From: Sphingomonas sp. KR3-1
Lineage (GTDB): Bacteria > Pseudomonadota > Alphaproteobacteria > Sphingomonadales > Sphingomonadaceae
Assembly: GCF_040049295.1 (NCBI RefSeq)
Contig: NZ_JBDZDQ010000001.1
Span: 1,736,001-1,800,000 of the forward strand
Direction of reading: 5' to 3'
Length of the DNA: 64,000 nt
The position numbers and the translations under genes were made by a program. Position 1 is the first letter of the stretch. Every line of letters begins with the position of its first letter. The notes beneath the pieces are model-generated. The model was not told where the DNA came from. It searched no databases and saw only the letters and a program-made list of their open reading frames with translations. Positions 44,919-55,260 of this stretch are shown piece after piece.

Positions 44919-46343
44919 ATGAAACTAGCGATGAAGATTGCCGCGGGAGCGGGGCTCGGCGCCCTGTTCGCCGCGATGCCGGCGCTGGCACAGGCGCCTG
45001 CCGCCGCCGCGCCGGTCGTGCCGACCGATGCGATGGTCAACAAGGGCGACGTCAGCTGGATGCTCGTCTCGTCGGCGCTGGTGCTGATGATGTCGGTGCC
45101 GGGCCTGGCGCTGTTCTATGGCGGCCTGGTCCGCACCAAGAACATGCTCTCGGTGCTGATGCAGGTGCTCAGCATCGTCTGCGTCACCGGCCTGATGTGG
45201 GTGACGATCGGCTATTCGATGGCCTTCACCAACGGCGACGCGCTCGGCCTCAACTGGTTCGTCGGCGGCTTCTCCAAGGTGCTGATGCACGGCGTCGACG
45301 CCAACAGCTTCGCCGCGACCTTCTCGAACGGCGTCTATCTGCCCGAGACGACCTTCGTCGTCTTCCAGATGACCTTCGCGATGATCACCCCGGCGCTGAT
45401 CGTCGGCGCGTTCGCCGAGCGGGTGAAGTTCACCCCGCTGATCATCTTCGTCGTGCTCTGGTCGATCTTCGCCTATTATCCGATGGCGCACATGGTGTGG
45501 TACTGGCCGGGCCCAGACTTCACCGCCGGCCTGCCCAACGACCATGGCTATCTGTGGGGCAAGGGCGCGCTCGACTTCGCGGGCGGCACCGTCGTCCACA
45601 TCAACGCCGGTATCGCCGGCCTGGTCGGCTGCATCGTGATCGGCAAGCGCACCGGCTACAAGCAGGAGCCGATGGCCCCGCACTCGCTGACCATGACGAT
45701 GATCGGCGCCTCGCTGCTGTGGGTCGGCTGGTTTGGCTTCAACGCCGGCTCCAACCTCGAAGCCAACAAGTTCGCCTCGCTCGCCTTCATCAACACCATG
45801 GTCGCCACGGCTGCCGCCGGTGCGATGTGGGCGATCATCGAGCAGGTGGTGCACGGCAAGCCTTCGCTGCTCGGCGCGGCCTCGGGCGTCGTCGCCGGCC
45901 TGGTCGCGATCACCCCGGCAGCGGGCTTCGCCGCACCGATGACCTCGGTGGTGCTGGGCGCGGTCGCCTCGATCGTCTGCTTCTTCTTCGTCACCACGGT
46001 GAAGAACAAGCTCGGCTATGACGACACGCTCGACGTGTTCGGCGTGCACTGCGTCGGCGGCATCATCGGCGCGATCGGCACGGGCATCGTCGCCGATCCG
46101 GCGCTGGGCGGCCAGGGCTTCATGGACTTCACCGTGATCCCGGCAGTCGCGGGCAAGTACGACATGGCAGCGCAGCTGGTCACCCAGGCGACCGGCGTGG
46201 GCGTGACGCTGCTGCTCTCGGGCGGCGTGTCGGCGATCCTGTTCCTGCTGCTCAAGTACACCATCGGCATCCGTCCGAGCGTGGAAGTCGAGATGGAAGG
46301 TCTCGACATCAACGCGCACGGCGAGCGTGCCTACAACTACTGA
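44919..46343 (+). CDS. amtB: Ammonium transporter AmtB
   Basis: 474 residues: signal peptide (PALAQAPA), then eleven membrane helices. The twin-His conduction pair lies in GGTVVHINAGIAGLVG and DVFGVHCVGGIIGAIGTG, and the Phe gate region in MTFAMITPALIVGAFAERVKF. It imports ammonium. GGGGG six bases before ATG 44919 favours it over ATG 44907. Co-transcribed with glnK and closed by two tandem hairpins. Confidence 0.96.
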   Translation: MKLAMKIAAGAGLGALFAAMPALAQAPAAAAPVVPTDAMVNKGDVSWMLVSSALVLMMSVPGLALFYGGLVRTKNMLSVLMQVLSIVCVTGLMWVTIGYSMAFTNGDALGLNWFVGGFSKVLMHGVDANSFAATFSNGVYLPETTFVVFQMTFAMITPALIVGAFAERVKFTPLIIFVVLWSIFAYYPMAHMVWYWPGPDFTAGLPNDHGYLWGKGALDFAGGTVVHINAGIAGLVGCIVIGKRTGYKQEPMAPHSLTMTMIGASLLWVGWFGFNAGSNLEANKFASLAFINTMVATAAAGAMWAIIEQVVHGKPSLLGAASGVVAGLVAITPAAGFAAPMTSVVLGAVASIVCFFFVTTVKNKLGYDDTLDVFGVHCVGGIIGAIGTGIVADPALGGQGFMDFTVIPAVAGKYDMAAQLVTQATGVGVTLLLSGGVSAILFLLLKYTIGIRPSVEVEMEGLDINAHGERAYNY

Positions 46344-46350
46344 CGAGATC

Positions 46351-46446
46351 GGGCGCCGCCCCCGTCTCCTCTCCTGAGGGGCGGCGCCCAACCGAGGTTC
46401 CTCCTGCGGACGACTTGGGCCGGTGCGAAAGCGCCGGCCCTTTTTT
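46351..46446 (+). terminator. Tandem hairpins ending the glnK-amtB transcript
   Basis: First a 12-bp stem GGGCGCCGCCCC / GGGGCGGCGCCC (46351-46389), then GGGCCGGTGC-GAAA-GCGCCGGCCC in a 10-bp stem with tetraloop followed by six T (46417-46446). The second is a textbook intrinsic terminator. Confidence 0.93.
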
Positions 46447-46456
46447 CATTCTCAAA

Positions 46457-46591
46457 TCCCTCTCCCATTGGGAGAGGGAGGCAGCCGACGAGGTCGGCGG
46501 AAGGGTGAGGGTCGAGCGCGATCATCCAACGACCCTCACCCTTCCCACGCGCTTCGCGCGGGCCCCTTCCCTCTCCCATAGGGAGAGGGAA
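46457..46591. repeat. Composite REP/BIME-like element
   Basis: TCCCTCTCCC-ATT-GGGAGAGGGA at 46457-46479 and its near copy TTCCCTCTCCC-ATA-GGGAGAGGGAA at 46567-46591 flank a 14-bp perfect inverted repeat (AAGGGTGAGGGTCG at 46501, complement at 46530). It fills the gap between convergent amtB and the GMC gene. Confidence 0.85.
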
Positions 46592-46592
46592 C

Positions 46593-48170
46593 TTAGGCCA
46601 GGTCTTCCCGGATGAACTGGGCGCAGCGCTCGCCGATCACGACGGTCGGGCCGTTGGTGTTGCCGCCGATCAGCCGGGGCATGATCGAGGCGTCCGCGAT
46701 GTACAGCCCTTCGACCCCGCGGACCTTCAGGCGCGGGTTGACCACCGCGCCTTCGTCCGAGCCCATGCGCGCGGTGCCGACGGGGTGGTAGATCGTGTCC
46801 GCCCGGGCGCGGATCAGCCGCTCGAGCGCGGCGTCGTCGGCCAGGTCGATCGGATAGCGGTCGCGGCCCTTGAAGCGGGCGAGCGGGGGCGCCTCGAGGA
46901 TGCGGTACATGGTGCGCACGCCCTGCTTCAATCGCTCCATGTCGCGCGGATCGCCGAGGAAATCGGGATCGATCAGCGGCGCGACGCGCGGATCGAGCGA
47001 CTGGAGGCGCACGGTGCCGCGGCTCTCCGGCCGCAACACGCAGGCATGGCAGCTGAAGCCGTGCCCCTGCACCGGCGAGCGGCCATGATCGTCGACCATC
47101 GCGATCAGGAAATGGAGCTGGATGTCGGGCCGATCGAGCGCCGGATCGGTGCGCAGGAAGGCGCCGGCTTCGGCATAGGGCGAGGTCATCGCGCCCTTGC
47201 GGGTGAGCATCCAGCGCGCCATCGACCCGAGCGACTTGAGCGTGCCGATCCCCGACCGGCCGAGGAAATAGCTGCCCGGCGTCTCGAACGCGGCGACATA
47301 ATCGAGATGGTCCTGGAGGTTGCCGCCGACCGCGGGGCGATCGATCCGCACCGACAGCCCGCTCTCGCGCAGATGGTCGCCCGGGCCGATGCCGGAGAGC
47401 ATGAGCAGCTGCGGCGTCTGGAAGGCGCCGGCGGCGAGGACGACGGCGCGGCGGGCGCGGATCTCGCGCGCCTGGCCGTCGCGCTGATAGGCGACGCCCC
47501 ACACGCGGCCCTCCTCGAACAGCACGCGCTCGACCATCGCATCGGTGATGATCTCGAGGTTTTCGCGGCGGGTGAGATAGCCGCGCGCCGCGGTCCAGCG
47601 CTCGCCATTCTTCTGCGTGACCTGGTAGAGCCCGGCGCCCGACTGGTGCGCGCCGTTGAAATCCTGGTTGCGCGGGATCTGGAGCGCGCCCGCGGCTTCG
47701 ATGAACGCCTCGCTGCCGCCATGCGCATAGAGCTGGTCGCTGACCCAGAGCGGGCCCTGGTCGCCGTGAAAGGCGTCGGCGCCGCGGACATTATGCTCGG
47801 AATGCCTGAACCAGGGGAGCATCTCGTCCCAGCCCCAGCCGGGGCAGCCGAGATCGCGCCATTCGTCATAGTCCCTGGCGTGGCCGCGGACATAGAGCAT
47901 CGCGTTGATCGCGCTCGAGCCGCCGAGCCCCTTGCCGCGGGGCTGGTAGCCGCGCCGGCCGTTGAGCCCGCGTTGCGGCACGGTCTCGAACGCCCAGTTG
48001 GTCGCCGGGCCCTGGAAGGGGAGCATGCCGGGCATGCGCGTCTTGATGCCGGTGTTGCGGCCGCCCGCCTCGAGCACCGCGACGCTGTACTTGCCGCCTT
48101 CGCTCAGGCGGCCCGCGACGGCGCTGCCGCCGGATCCTCCACCGATGACGACGATGTCGGCTGCTTCCAC
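46593..48170 (-). CDS. GMC family FAD-dependent oxidoreductase
   Basis: 525 residues. An N-terminal FAD fold, ADIVVIGGGSGGSAVAGRLSE, then the GMC signature GKGLGGSSAINAMLYVRGHARDYDEW and GAFQTPQLLMLSGIGP. The C-terminal active site has YHPVGTARMGSD (catalytic His) and GGNTNGPTVVIGE. It resembles choline and alcohol dehydrogenases (BetA/AlkJ branch). The GTG at 48170 is the only start that keeps the FAD motif, which makes a 67-bp overlap with the upstream sterol desaturase. The substrate is unknown, probably an alcohol. Confidence 0.88.
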   Translation of the reverse strand: MEAADIVVIGGGSGGSAVAGRLSEGGKYSVAVLEAGGRNTGIKTRMPGMLPFQGPATNWAFETVPQRGLNGRRGYQPRGKGLGGSSAINAMLYVRGHARDYDEWRDLGCPGWGWDEMLPWFRHSEHNVRGADAFHGDQGPLWVSDQLYAHGGSEAFIEAAGALQIPRNQDFNGAHQSGAGLYQVTQKNGERWTAARGYLTRRENLEIITDAMVERVLFEEGRVWGVAYQRDGQAREIRARRAVVLAAGAFQTPQLLMLSGIGPGDHLRESGLSVRIDRPAVGGNLQDHLDYVAAFETPGSYFLGRSGIGTLKSLGSMARWMLTRKGAMTSPYAEAGAFLRTDPALDRPDIQLHFLIAMVDDHGRSPVQGHGFSCHACVLRPESRGTVRLQSLDPRVAPLIDPDFLGDPRDMERLKQGVRTMYRILEAPPLARFKGRDRYPIDLADDAALERLIRARADTIYHPVGTARMGSDEGAVVNPRLKVRGVEGLYIADASIMPRLIGGNTNGPTVVIGERCAQFIREDLA

Positions 48171-49066
48171 GCGATCCCCCGATTCTGCCGCGCCTCCCAG
48201 CGCGCCTTTATGATCTCGGATGTATCGCGGCTGCCGTCGTGGCTCCAGCCCGGCGGCATCCACATATACCCGATTCGGGACTTCAGGTCCGGCGCGGCCC
48301 ATACGTCCCTGGCGATCCCCACCCATTCGTGAAAGGCGGCCCAGAGCAGGTTGAAGCTGCCGAGATCCTTGACGATGCCGTAGCGCGGGCGCTCGTCGAC
48401 CCGCTCTTCCTCGAAGGTGCCGAGCCAGCGGTCCCAGACGATGAACACCCCGGCATAATTCCTGTCGAGATAGCGCGCGTTGGTCGCGTGATGGACGCGG
48501 TGGTGCGACGGCGTGTTCATCACCGCCTCGAACCAGCGCGGCATCCGCCCGATCACTTCGGTGTGGATCCAGAACTGGTAGATCAGGTTCAGCCCGGCGA
48601 CGAAGAAGATCATCAGCGGGTGGAACCCCAGCAGGAACAGCGGCAGGCGGAACAGGAAGCCCAGGCTGACGAAGCCGGTCCAGGTCTGCCGCAATGCCGT
48701 GGTCAGGTTATAATGCTGCGAGCTGTGGTGGATGACATGGCTCGCCCAGAACCAGCGGACGCGGTGGGCGCTGCGGTGGAAGACGTAGTAGGCGAAATCG
48801 TCGAGGACGAAGGCGATGGCGAACCAGTACCACGCCCAGCCGAGCGTGAAAATGCGGAACTGGTAGACCCACATCGCCATCGCATAGACGAAGCCGGCGG
48901 TGAGCAGCCCGGCGACGGTGCTGCCGAGGCCGAGCGCGAGGCTGGTCAGCGTGTCCTTCGGGCAGAAGCGCCTGCGATCGCGCAGCCGCGCGACGGCCAT
49001 CTCGGCGAGGATGAGCGCCACGAAGGCGGGGATCGCATAGTCCACCGGATTGGGCAGATGGGGCAT
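48104..49066 (-). CDS. Sterol desaturase family protein
   Basis: 320 residues, four or five membrane spans, with His boxes DDFAYYVFHRSAHRVRWFWASH, VIHHSSQHYN and SHHRVHHATNARYLDRNYAG of the fatty acid hydroxylase superfamily. C-terminal soluble extension of about 80 residues. It overlaps the GMC gene by 67 bp, suggesting that the desaturase/hydroxylase and dehydrogenase act on the same lipid alcohol (inference). Confidence 0.9.
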   Translation of the reverse strand: MPHLPNPVDYAIPAFVALILAEMAVARLRDRRRFCPKDTLTSLALGLGSTVAGLLTAGFVYAMAMWVYQFRIFTLGWAWYWFAIAFVLDDFAYYVFHRSAHRVRWFWASHVIHHSSQHYNLTTALRQTWTGFVSLGFLFRLPLFLLGFHPLMIFFVAGLNLIYQFWIHTEVIGRMPRWFEAVMNTPSHHRVHHATNARYLDRNYAGVFIVWDRWLGTFEEERVDERPRYGIVKDLGSFNLLWAAFHEWVGIARDVWAAPDLKSRIGYMWMPPGWSHDGSRDTSEIIKARWEARQNRGIAWKQPTSSSSVEDPAAAPSRAA

Positions 49067-49087
49067 GGCCGCCTGCTTACCCCAATG

Positions 49088-49450
49088 TCAGTAGGCTGTC
49101 ACGCCGCGCAGCAACACGCTGCCGAACCGCTTGTCGCCGCTGTCGATGCGCAGGCCCTCGGGGGTCGCCTCGCTGGCGAGCGGGGCGTGGAGATGGCGCG
49201 CGGCGATGCGGGCGCCGTGGAGCTTGAGCAAGGCGGCATCGCCGGCCTTGCCGCGGACGAGCGCTGCCTTCCCGTCGCTGCCGAGCAGCGCCTCGTCGGC
49301 GTCGAAGCCCGAGATCATTGCCTCCGCCGTATCGCGCGCTTCCTCGGCGCTGGCGATGCCGCTGCCCCGGCCGAGCCCGAGCAGCCAGGCGGCCAGCGTC
49401 ATCACCAGGATCGAGGCGAGCGATCCGGCGAAGATCGCGAGCTGGTTCAC
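49088..49450 (-). CDS. Small membrane-anchored hypothetical protein
   Basis: 120 residues: one N-terminal membrane span (about 5-25), then a soluble domain (EEARDTAEAMISGFDADEALLGSDGKAALVRG). It starts at GTG 49450, overlapping the upstream stop (GTGA). Last gene of the recQ operon. No family recognised. Confidence 0.72.
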   Translation of the reverse strand: MNQLAIFAGSLASILVMTLAAWLLGLGRGSGIASAEEARDTAEAMISGFDADEALLGSDGKAALVRGKAGDAALLKLHGARIAARHLHAPLASEATPEGLRIDSGDKRFGSVLLRGVTAY

Positions 49451-49878
49451 GCCTTGCCCGAGAGCTGGTCGAGCAGCGGGCGGATGCCCGAGATGTCATA
49501 GCCGGCCTGGGCAGCCTTGGCGGTGATCTCCGCGGGGTCGCCACCGCGCGACGCCTCGGCCAGCGCCCAGAGATTGCACGAGCGCGTGCCCGAGCGGCAA
49601 TAAGCGAGCACCGGGCCCTTCGACTCGGCCAGCGCCGCCGCCATCGCCTCGACCTGCGCGGAGGAGAAGCCGGCATGGGTGACGGGGATCGCGGCATAGC
49701 CGAGCCCGGCCGCTTCCGCCGCGGCGCGGATCGCGTCGCCGCCAGGCTGGCCCATTTCCTCTTGGTCGGGTCTGTTGTTGATCACGAAGCCGAAGCCCTG
49801 CTCGGCGAGCAGTGCGACATCCTCGGGCGCGATCTGGGGGGCGACGGAGATGCTGTCATCGACGCGGCGCAGGTTCAT
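49447..49878 (-). CDS. TIGR01244 (DUF442/BLH) family phosphatase-like protein
   Basis: 143 residues. Dual-specificity phosphatase fold with the signature YCRSGTRSCNLW (CxxGxRS) at about 93 and FGFVINNRPDQEE, the pattern of the DUF442 beta-lactamase-hydrolase-like (BLH) domain. In other bacteria this domain is linked to sulfide detoxification (Blh/BigR), but no rhodanese or persulfide gene is nearby. ATG 49878 overlaps the upstream stop (ATGA). Confidence 0.85.
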   Translation of the reverse strand: MNLRRVDDSISVAPQIAPEDVALLAEQGFGFVINNRPDQEEMGQPGGDAIRAAAEAAGLGYAAIPVTHAGFSSAQVEAMAAALAESKGPVLAYCRSGTRSCNLWALAEASRGGDPAEITAKAAQAGYDISGIRPLLDQLSGKA

Positions 49879-50371
49879 GGGTTCATTTCCTTGTCCTCGA
49901 TGACTTCGCCGGTCTTCGACCAGCTCGCCATCTGCTTTTCCGCCGCACCCACGGCGTCGTGGATCGGCTTGAGCTTGGGGTTCTTGCAGCCGAGATCGAA
50001 CGCGAGCGCCTGATCCATCAGCCCCTTGTACCAGCGGATCGATCCGTACGGAAAATCGGTCCAGCGGTCGCCGCATTCAGGCGGAGGCATAGCCCCGGCG
50101 GCGTCCTCGGCAGGGGCGAGCAGCGCGCGGATCTGCGCGACGCCCCGCCTGCCAACGTTGAACTCGCGGGTGACCAATCGCGTGCCAAGACCGGGGCCTT
50201 CGGCATGCGTATAGCTCGCGGCGCCATTCGCCTGGACGCTCCACTCCGAGACGATCTTGCCCCAGCTGCTGACCCGGAATTCGATCAGCTCGACCGGGAT
50301 GTTCACCGCCGTTCGGGGCTGCGGCGCGGGCGCGCAGGCGGCGAGCAGCACGGCACTGGCGAGCAGCAGTC

Positions 50372-50375
<4 letters not shown>
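49875..50375 (-). CDS. Lipoprotein, hypothetical
   Basis: 166 residues. GTG start at 50375 overlapping the recQ stop. Signal peptide with lipobox LLAAC (Cys14). The mature domain is beta-rich (IPVELIEFRVSSWGKIVSEWSVQANG) and ends in a helical tail. No family recognised. Coupled on both sides within the recQ operon. Confidence 0.75.
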
Positions 50376-52144
<1,769 letters not shown>

Positions 52145-52230
52145 CGGGGCTAGGTAGCGATGAAGCCGGGTTTCGTCATCCCCGCGAAGCAGCGCTTCCG
52201 GTGCGCCGGAAAGCGCCTTAGGATCGGCGC

Positions 52231-53601
52231 ATGACTGATTTCCGCATCGGCCGGCGCGGCCTGATCGCCGGCGGCGCCGCCGCGCTGCTTCCCCTTCCCG
52301 CCGCGGCCGAGCAGGACTGGCGCGCGCTCGCCGGCGAGGTGCGCGAGGCGATGCGCTGGGCGTGGGGCAATTACCGCGAAAAGGCCTGGGGCAAGGACCA
52401 GATCCTGCCGATCTCGGGCGGCGCCGAGAGCTTTTCGATCAAGGGACATCACCTGGGGCTGAGCCTGGTCGAGGCGCTCGACACGCTGTGGCTGATGGAA
52501 CTCGATGCCGAGTTCAAGGACGGGGTCGACTGGATCAAGGCCAGCCTCGATTTCGACGTCGATGGCGAGGTCTCGGTGTTCGAGACGATCATCCGGCTGG
52601 TTGGCGGGCTGCTCTCCGCGCATCTCGCGGGCCGCGATCCAATACTGCTCGCCAAGGCGAAGGACCTGGCCGACCGGCTGATGCCGGCCTTCGCCGCATC
52701 GCCGATCGGGCTGCCCTATCGCTATGTGAACCTGAAGACCGGCGCGGTGCGCGGCAACGTGACCAACCCGGCCGAGATCGGCAGCTGCATCACCGAATTC
52801 GGCACGCTGAGCCGGCTGACCGGCGACCCGCGCTATTTCAAGGCGGCGAAAAAGGCGATGGTCGCGCTGTTCGGGCGGCGCTCGGACATCGGGCTGATCC
52901 CCGACGCGATCGACTGCGTCACCGGCGAATGGAAGAGCAGGCGGGCGACGATCGGCCCGCCCTCGGACAGCTATTACGAATATCTGTGGGACGGCTGGCA
53001 GCTGCTCGGCGACCGCGACTGTCTGACCATGTACAAGAGCTGCACCGCCGCCATCCTCGAGAACCAGAAGGCGATGCTGAACGGCGACCTGTGGTTCGTC
53101 GATGTCGATTTCGAGACCGGCAAGCGCCTAACCTGGGAGCAGGACGAGCTCTCGTCCTTCTATGGCGGGCTGCTCGCCCAGGGCGGCGACCGCGTGGCGG
53201 GCGAGGCCTATACGCTGGCCTGGAGCAAGGTGCAGGACAAGTACGGCATCCTGCCCGAGGGCTATGATCCCGAGAAGGGCGCGCCGACCGCCGCGACCAA
53301 CGCACTTCGCCCCGAACTCGCCGATGCCGCGTTCAACCACTGGCTGCTCGACCGCAAGGAAGACTGGCGCGCGCTGGTCGCCCGGCATTTCCGTGCGATG
53401 CAGCAGTGGAACAAGGCGCCCTACGGCTATGCGGTGATGGCCGACGTCACCACCAAGGCGCAGGCGGACCATTGCCCGGGCTATTGGTGGTCCGAGCAGA
53501 TGAAATATTACTGGCTGATCTTCTCCGACTGCCGCCGCTTCGATTACCGCAAGAACTATCTCTCGACCGAGGGGAATGTGCTGCTGGGGTTCAGGCACTA
53601 G
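52231..53601 (+). CDS. Glycoside hydrolase family 47 (class I alpha-mannosidase-like), Tat-exported
   Basis: 456 residues. N-terminal twin-arginine signal (FRIGRRGLIAGG) ending near AAAEQDW. GH47 blocks in order: LGLSLVEALDTLWLMELDAEF, SVFETIIRLVGGLLSAHLAG, NPAEIGSCITEFGTLSRLTGDPRYFK, PPSDSYYEYLWDGWQLLGD, and the C-terminal STEGNVLLGFRH in place of the eukaryotic TEAHP segment. These enzymes trim alpha-1,2-mannose with calcium. GH47 is mostly eukaryotic, so an exported bacterial one is notable. AGGA seven bases before ATG 52231. Confidence 0.88.
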   Translation: MTDFRIGRRGLIAGGAAALLPLPAAAEQDWRALAGEVREAMRWAWGNYREKAWGKDQILPISGGAESFSIKGHHLGLSLVEALDTLWLMELDAEFKDGVDWIKASLDFDVDGEVSVFETIIRLVGGLLSAHLAGRDPILLAKAKDLADRLMPAFAASPIGLPYRYVNLKTGAVRGNVTNPAEIGSCITEFGTLSRLTGDPRYFKAAKKAMVALFGRRSDIGLIPDAIDCVTGEWKSRRATIGPPSDSYYEYLWDGWQLLGDRDCLTMYKSCTAAILENQKAMLNGDLWFVDVDFETGKRLTWEQDELSSFYGGLLAQGGDRVAGEAYTLAWSKVQDKYGILPEGYDPEKGAPTAATNALRPELADAAFNHWLLDRKEDWRALVARHFRAMQQWNKAPYGYAVMADVTTKAQADHCPGYWWSEQMKYYWLIFSDCRRFDYRKNYLSTEGNVLLGFRH

Positions 53602-53617
53602 CCATCATCCAAACCCG

Positions 53618-53647
53618 CCGTCATCCCGGCTTTCGCCGGGACGACGG
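53618..53647. repeat. REP-like hairpin (CCGTCATCCCGGC copy)
   Basis: CCGTCATCCCGGC-TTTC-GCCGGGACGACGG, a near-perfect dyad 17 bp past the GH47 stop; same family as 3010-3040. Probably a transcript end or 3' stabiliser. Confidence 0.8.
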
Positions 53648-53739
53648 ATTGGCCCGGAGGCGTTTCGCAGGCGTACCGCCCACAGATTTTCGCCGCAGCG
53701 CGCTTCCCCCCGCCCCTCCCATACGCCAAAGCAGCCGGG

Positions 53740-55197
53740 ATGACGGTGCGCGTAGACATGGGAACGGACGGCAAGGGCGATGCCGTGTCCATGGACCTCG
53801 AGGAGCTGCTGGCGACGCGCTTGCTCGTCCAGGGCAATTCGGGGTCGGGAAAGTCGCACCTGCTGCGCCGGCTGCTCGAGCGCAGCGCCGGGCACGTCCA
53901 GCAAGTGGTGATCGATCCCGAAGGCGACTTCGTCACGCTCGGCGACAAATATGGGCATATCGCGATCGAGGCGGCCGATTATTCGGAGCGCGAGATCGCG
54001 CGCTTCGCCACCCGGATCCGCGAGCATCGTGCCTCGGTGGTGCTCAGCCTCGAGGGGCTCGAGGCCGAGGGGCAGATGAAATGCGCTGCGGCGTTCCTCA
54101 ACGCGATGTTCGATGCGCCGCGCGACCATTGGTATCCGGCGCTCGTGGTGGTCGACGAGGCGCAGCTGTTCGCGCCTTCGGGCGGCGGCGAGGTTGCCGA
54201 GGAGGTGCGGCGCGCCTCGCTGAGCGCGATGACCAACTTGATGTGCCGCGGGCGCAAGCGCGGCCTCGCCGGGGTGATTGCCACGCAGCGGCTGGCCAAG
54301 CTCGCCAAGAATGTCGCGGCCGAGGCCTCGAACTTCCTGATGGGGCGCACTTTCCTCGACATCGACATGGCGCGCGCCGCCGACCTGCTCGGCATGGAGC
54401 GCCGCCAGGCCGAGGCGATCCGCGACTTGGCCCGCGGGCATTTCCTGGCACTCGGCCCCGCCGTGTCGCGCCGACCGATCTCGGTGCAGATCGGCGCGGT
54501 CGAGACCAGCGCGCGCAGCGGCAGCCCCAAGCTAACGCCGCTGCCCGAGGCGCCTTCGGCCGAATTGAAGGACCTGCTGCTCGCGCCCGCCGAGCCCGAA
54601 TGGACCCCGCCCGCGCCGCCGACGCCGATCGCCGCGCCGCAGCTGGCGAGCGACCGGCTGCTCGAGCAGCTCGCGCGCTCGACGCCGCAGCGCGAGGAGA
54701 TTCCGGAGGTCGACCCAGAGGAAGCAGCGGCCAAGATCGCCGATGTGCTGCGCGACATCGTCGGCGATGCCGAAAGCGCCTATCGCTCGCCTTCGGTGCT
54801 CTACCAGGACTTCCTGGTGCGCTGCCGGATGGTCGGCCTCGCACGGCCGCCGCTCGATCTTTCGGGCTTTGTCCGCCGGCTCTCCGCCGCGCGCGCCGGC
54901 ATTCACGGCAATCCCGACGACGACTGGGCGCAGGCGCTGGAGGCGGCGCGCGCGCTGCCCGACGACATGCTCGGCCCGTTCCTGCTCGTCGCCCGCGCCG
55001 CCCGCGAGGGCGCGCCCTGCCCCAGCGATGGCGAGATCGCCGCGACCTATGGCACCAGCTCGCTCGGCCGCGCCCGGCGCCTGCTGCAATATATCGAGAG
55101 CCGCGAGCTGTTCGTCACGCGCACCGATCTGGCGGGCAAGCGCTCGATCACGATCCCGCAGCTCGGCTGGACGACGCAGCCCGCCGAGATCGGCTAG
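53740..55197 (+). CDS. HerA-like ATP-binding protein (DUF87 type)
   Basis: 485 residues. HerA/FtsK-type ATPase: Walker A LVQGNSGSGKSHLLRRLLE (about 30-45), IDPEGDFVTLG, Walker B ALVVVDEAQLF, and the sensor/Arg region MCRGRKRGLAGVIATQRLAKLAKNV. About 280-300 is a Pro-rich linker and the C-terminal 180 residues are an unfamiliar helical and winged-helix-like domain. It likely moves on DNA as a ring. No nuclease partner (NurA) is next to it. It lies 138 bp after GH47. Confidence 0.82.
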   Translation: MTVRVDMGTDGKGDAVSMDLEELLATRLLVQGNSGSGKSHLLRRLLERSAGHVQQVVIDPEGDFVTLGDKYGHIAIEAADYSEREIARFATRIREHRASVVLSLEGLEAEGQMKCAAAFLNAMFDAPRDHWYPALVVVDEAQLFAPSGGGEVAEEVRRASLSAMTNLMCRGRKRGLAGVIATQRLAKLAKNVAAEASNFLMGRTFLDIDMARAADLLGMERRQAEAIRDLARGHFLALGPAVSRRPISVQIGAVETSARSGSPKLTPLPEAPSAELKDLLLAPAEPEWTPPAPPTPIAAPQLASDRLLEQLARSTPQREEIPEVDPEEAAAKIADVLRDIVGDAESAYRSPSVLYQDFLVRCRMVGLARPPLDLSGFVRRLSAARAGIHGNPDDDWAQALEAARALPDDMLGPFLLVARAAREGAPCPSDGEIAATYGTSSLGRARRLLQYIESRELFVTRTDLAGKRSITIPQLGWTTQPAEIG

Positions 55198-55260
55198 GCC
55201 CGGTTTCGGCCACGCTCCCGCCGCCTTCGCCGGGGAGCTTGCGGGCAGGGAGGGCCCCCA

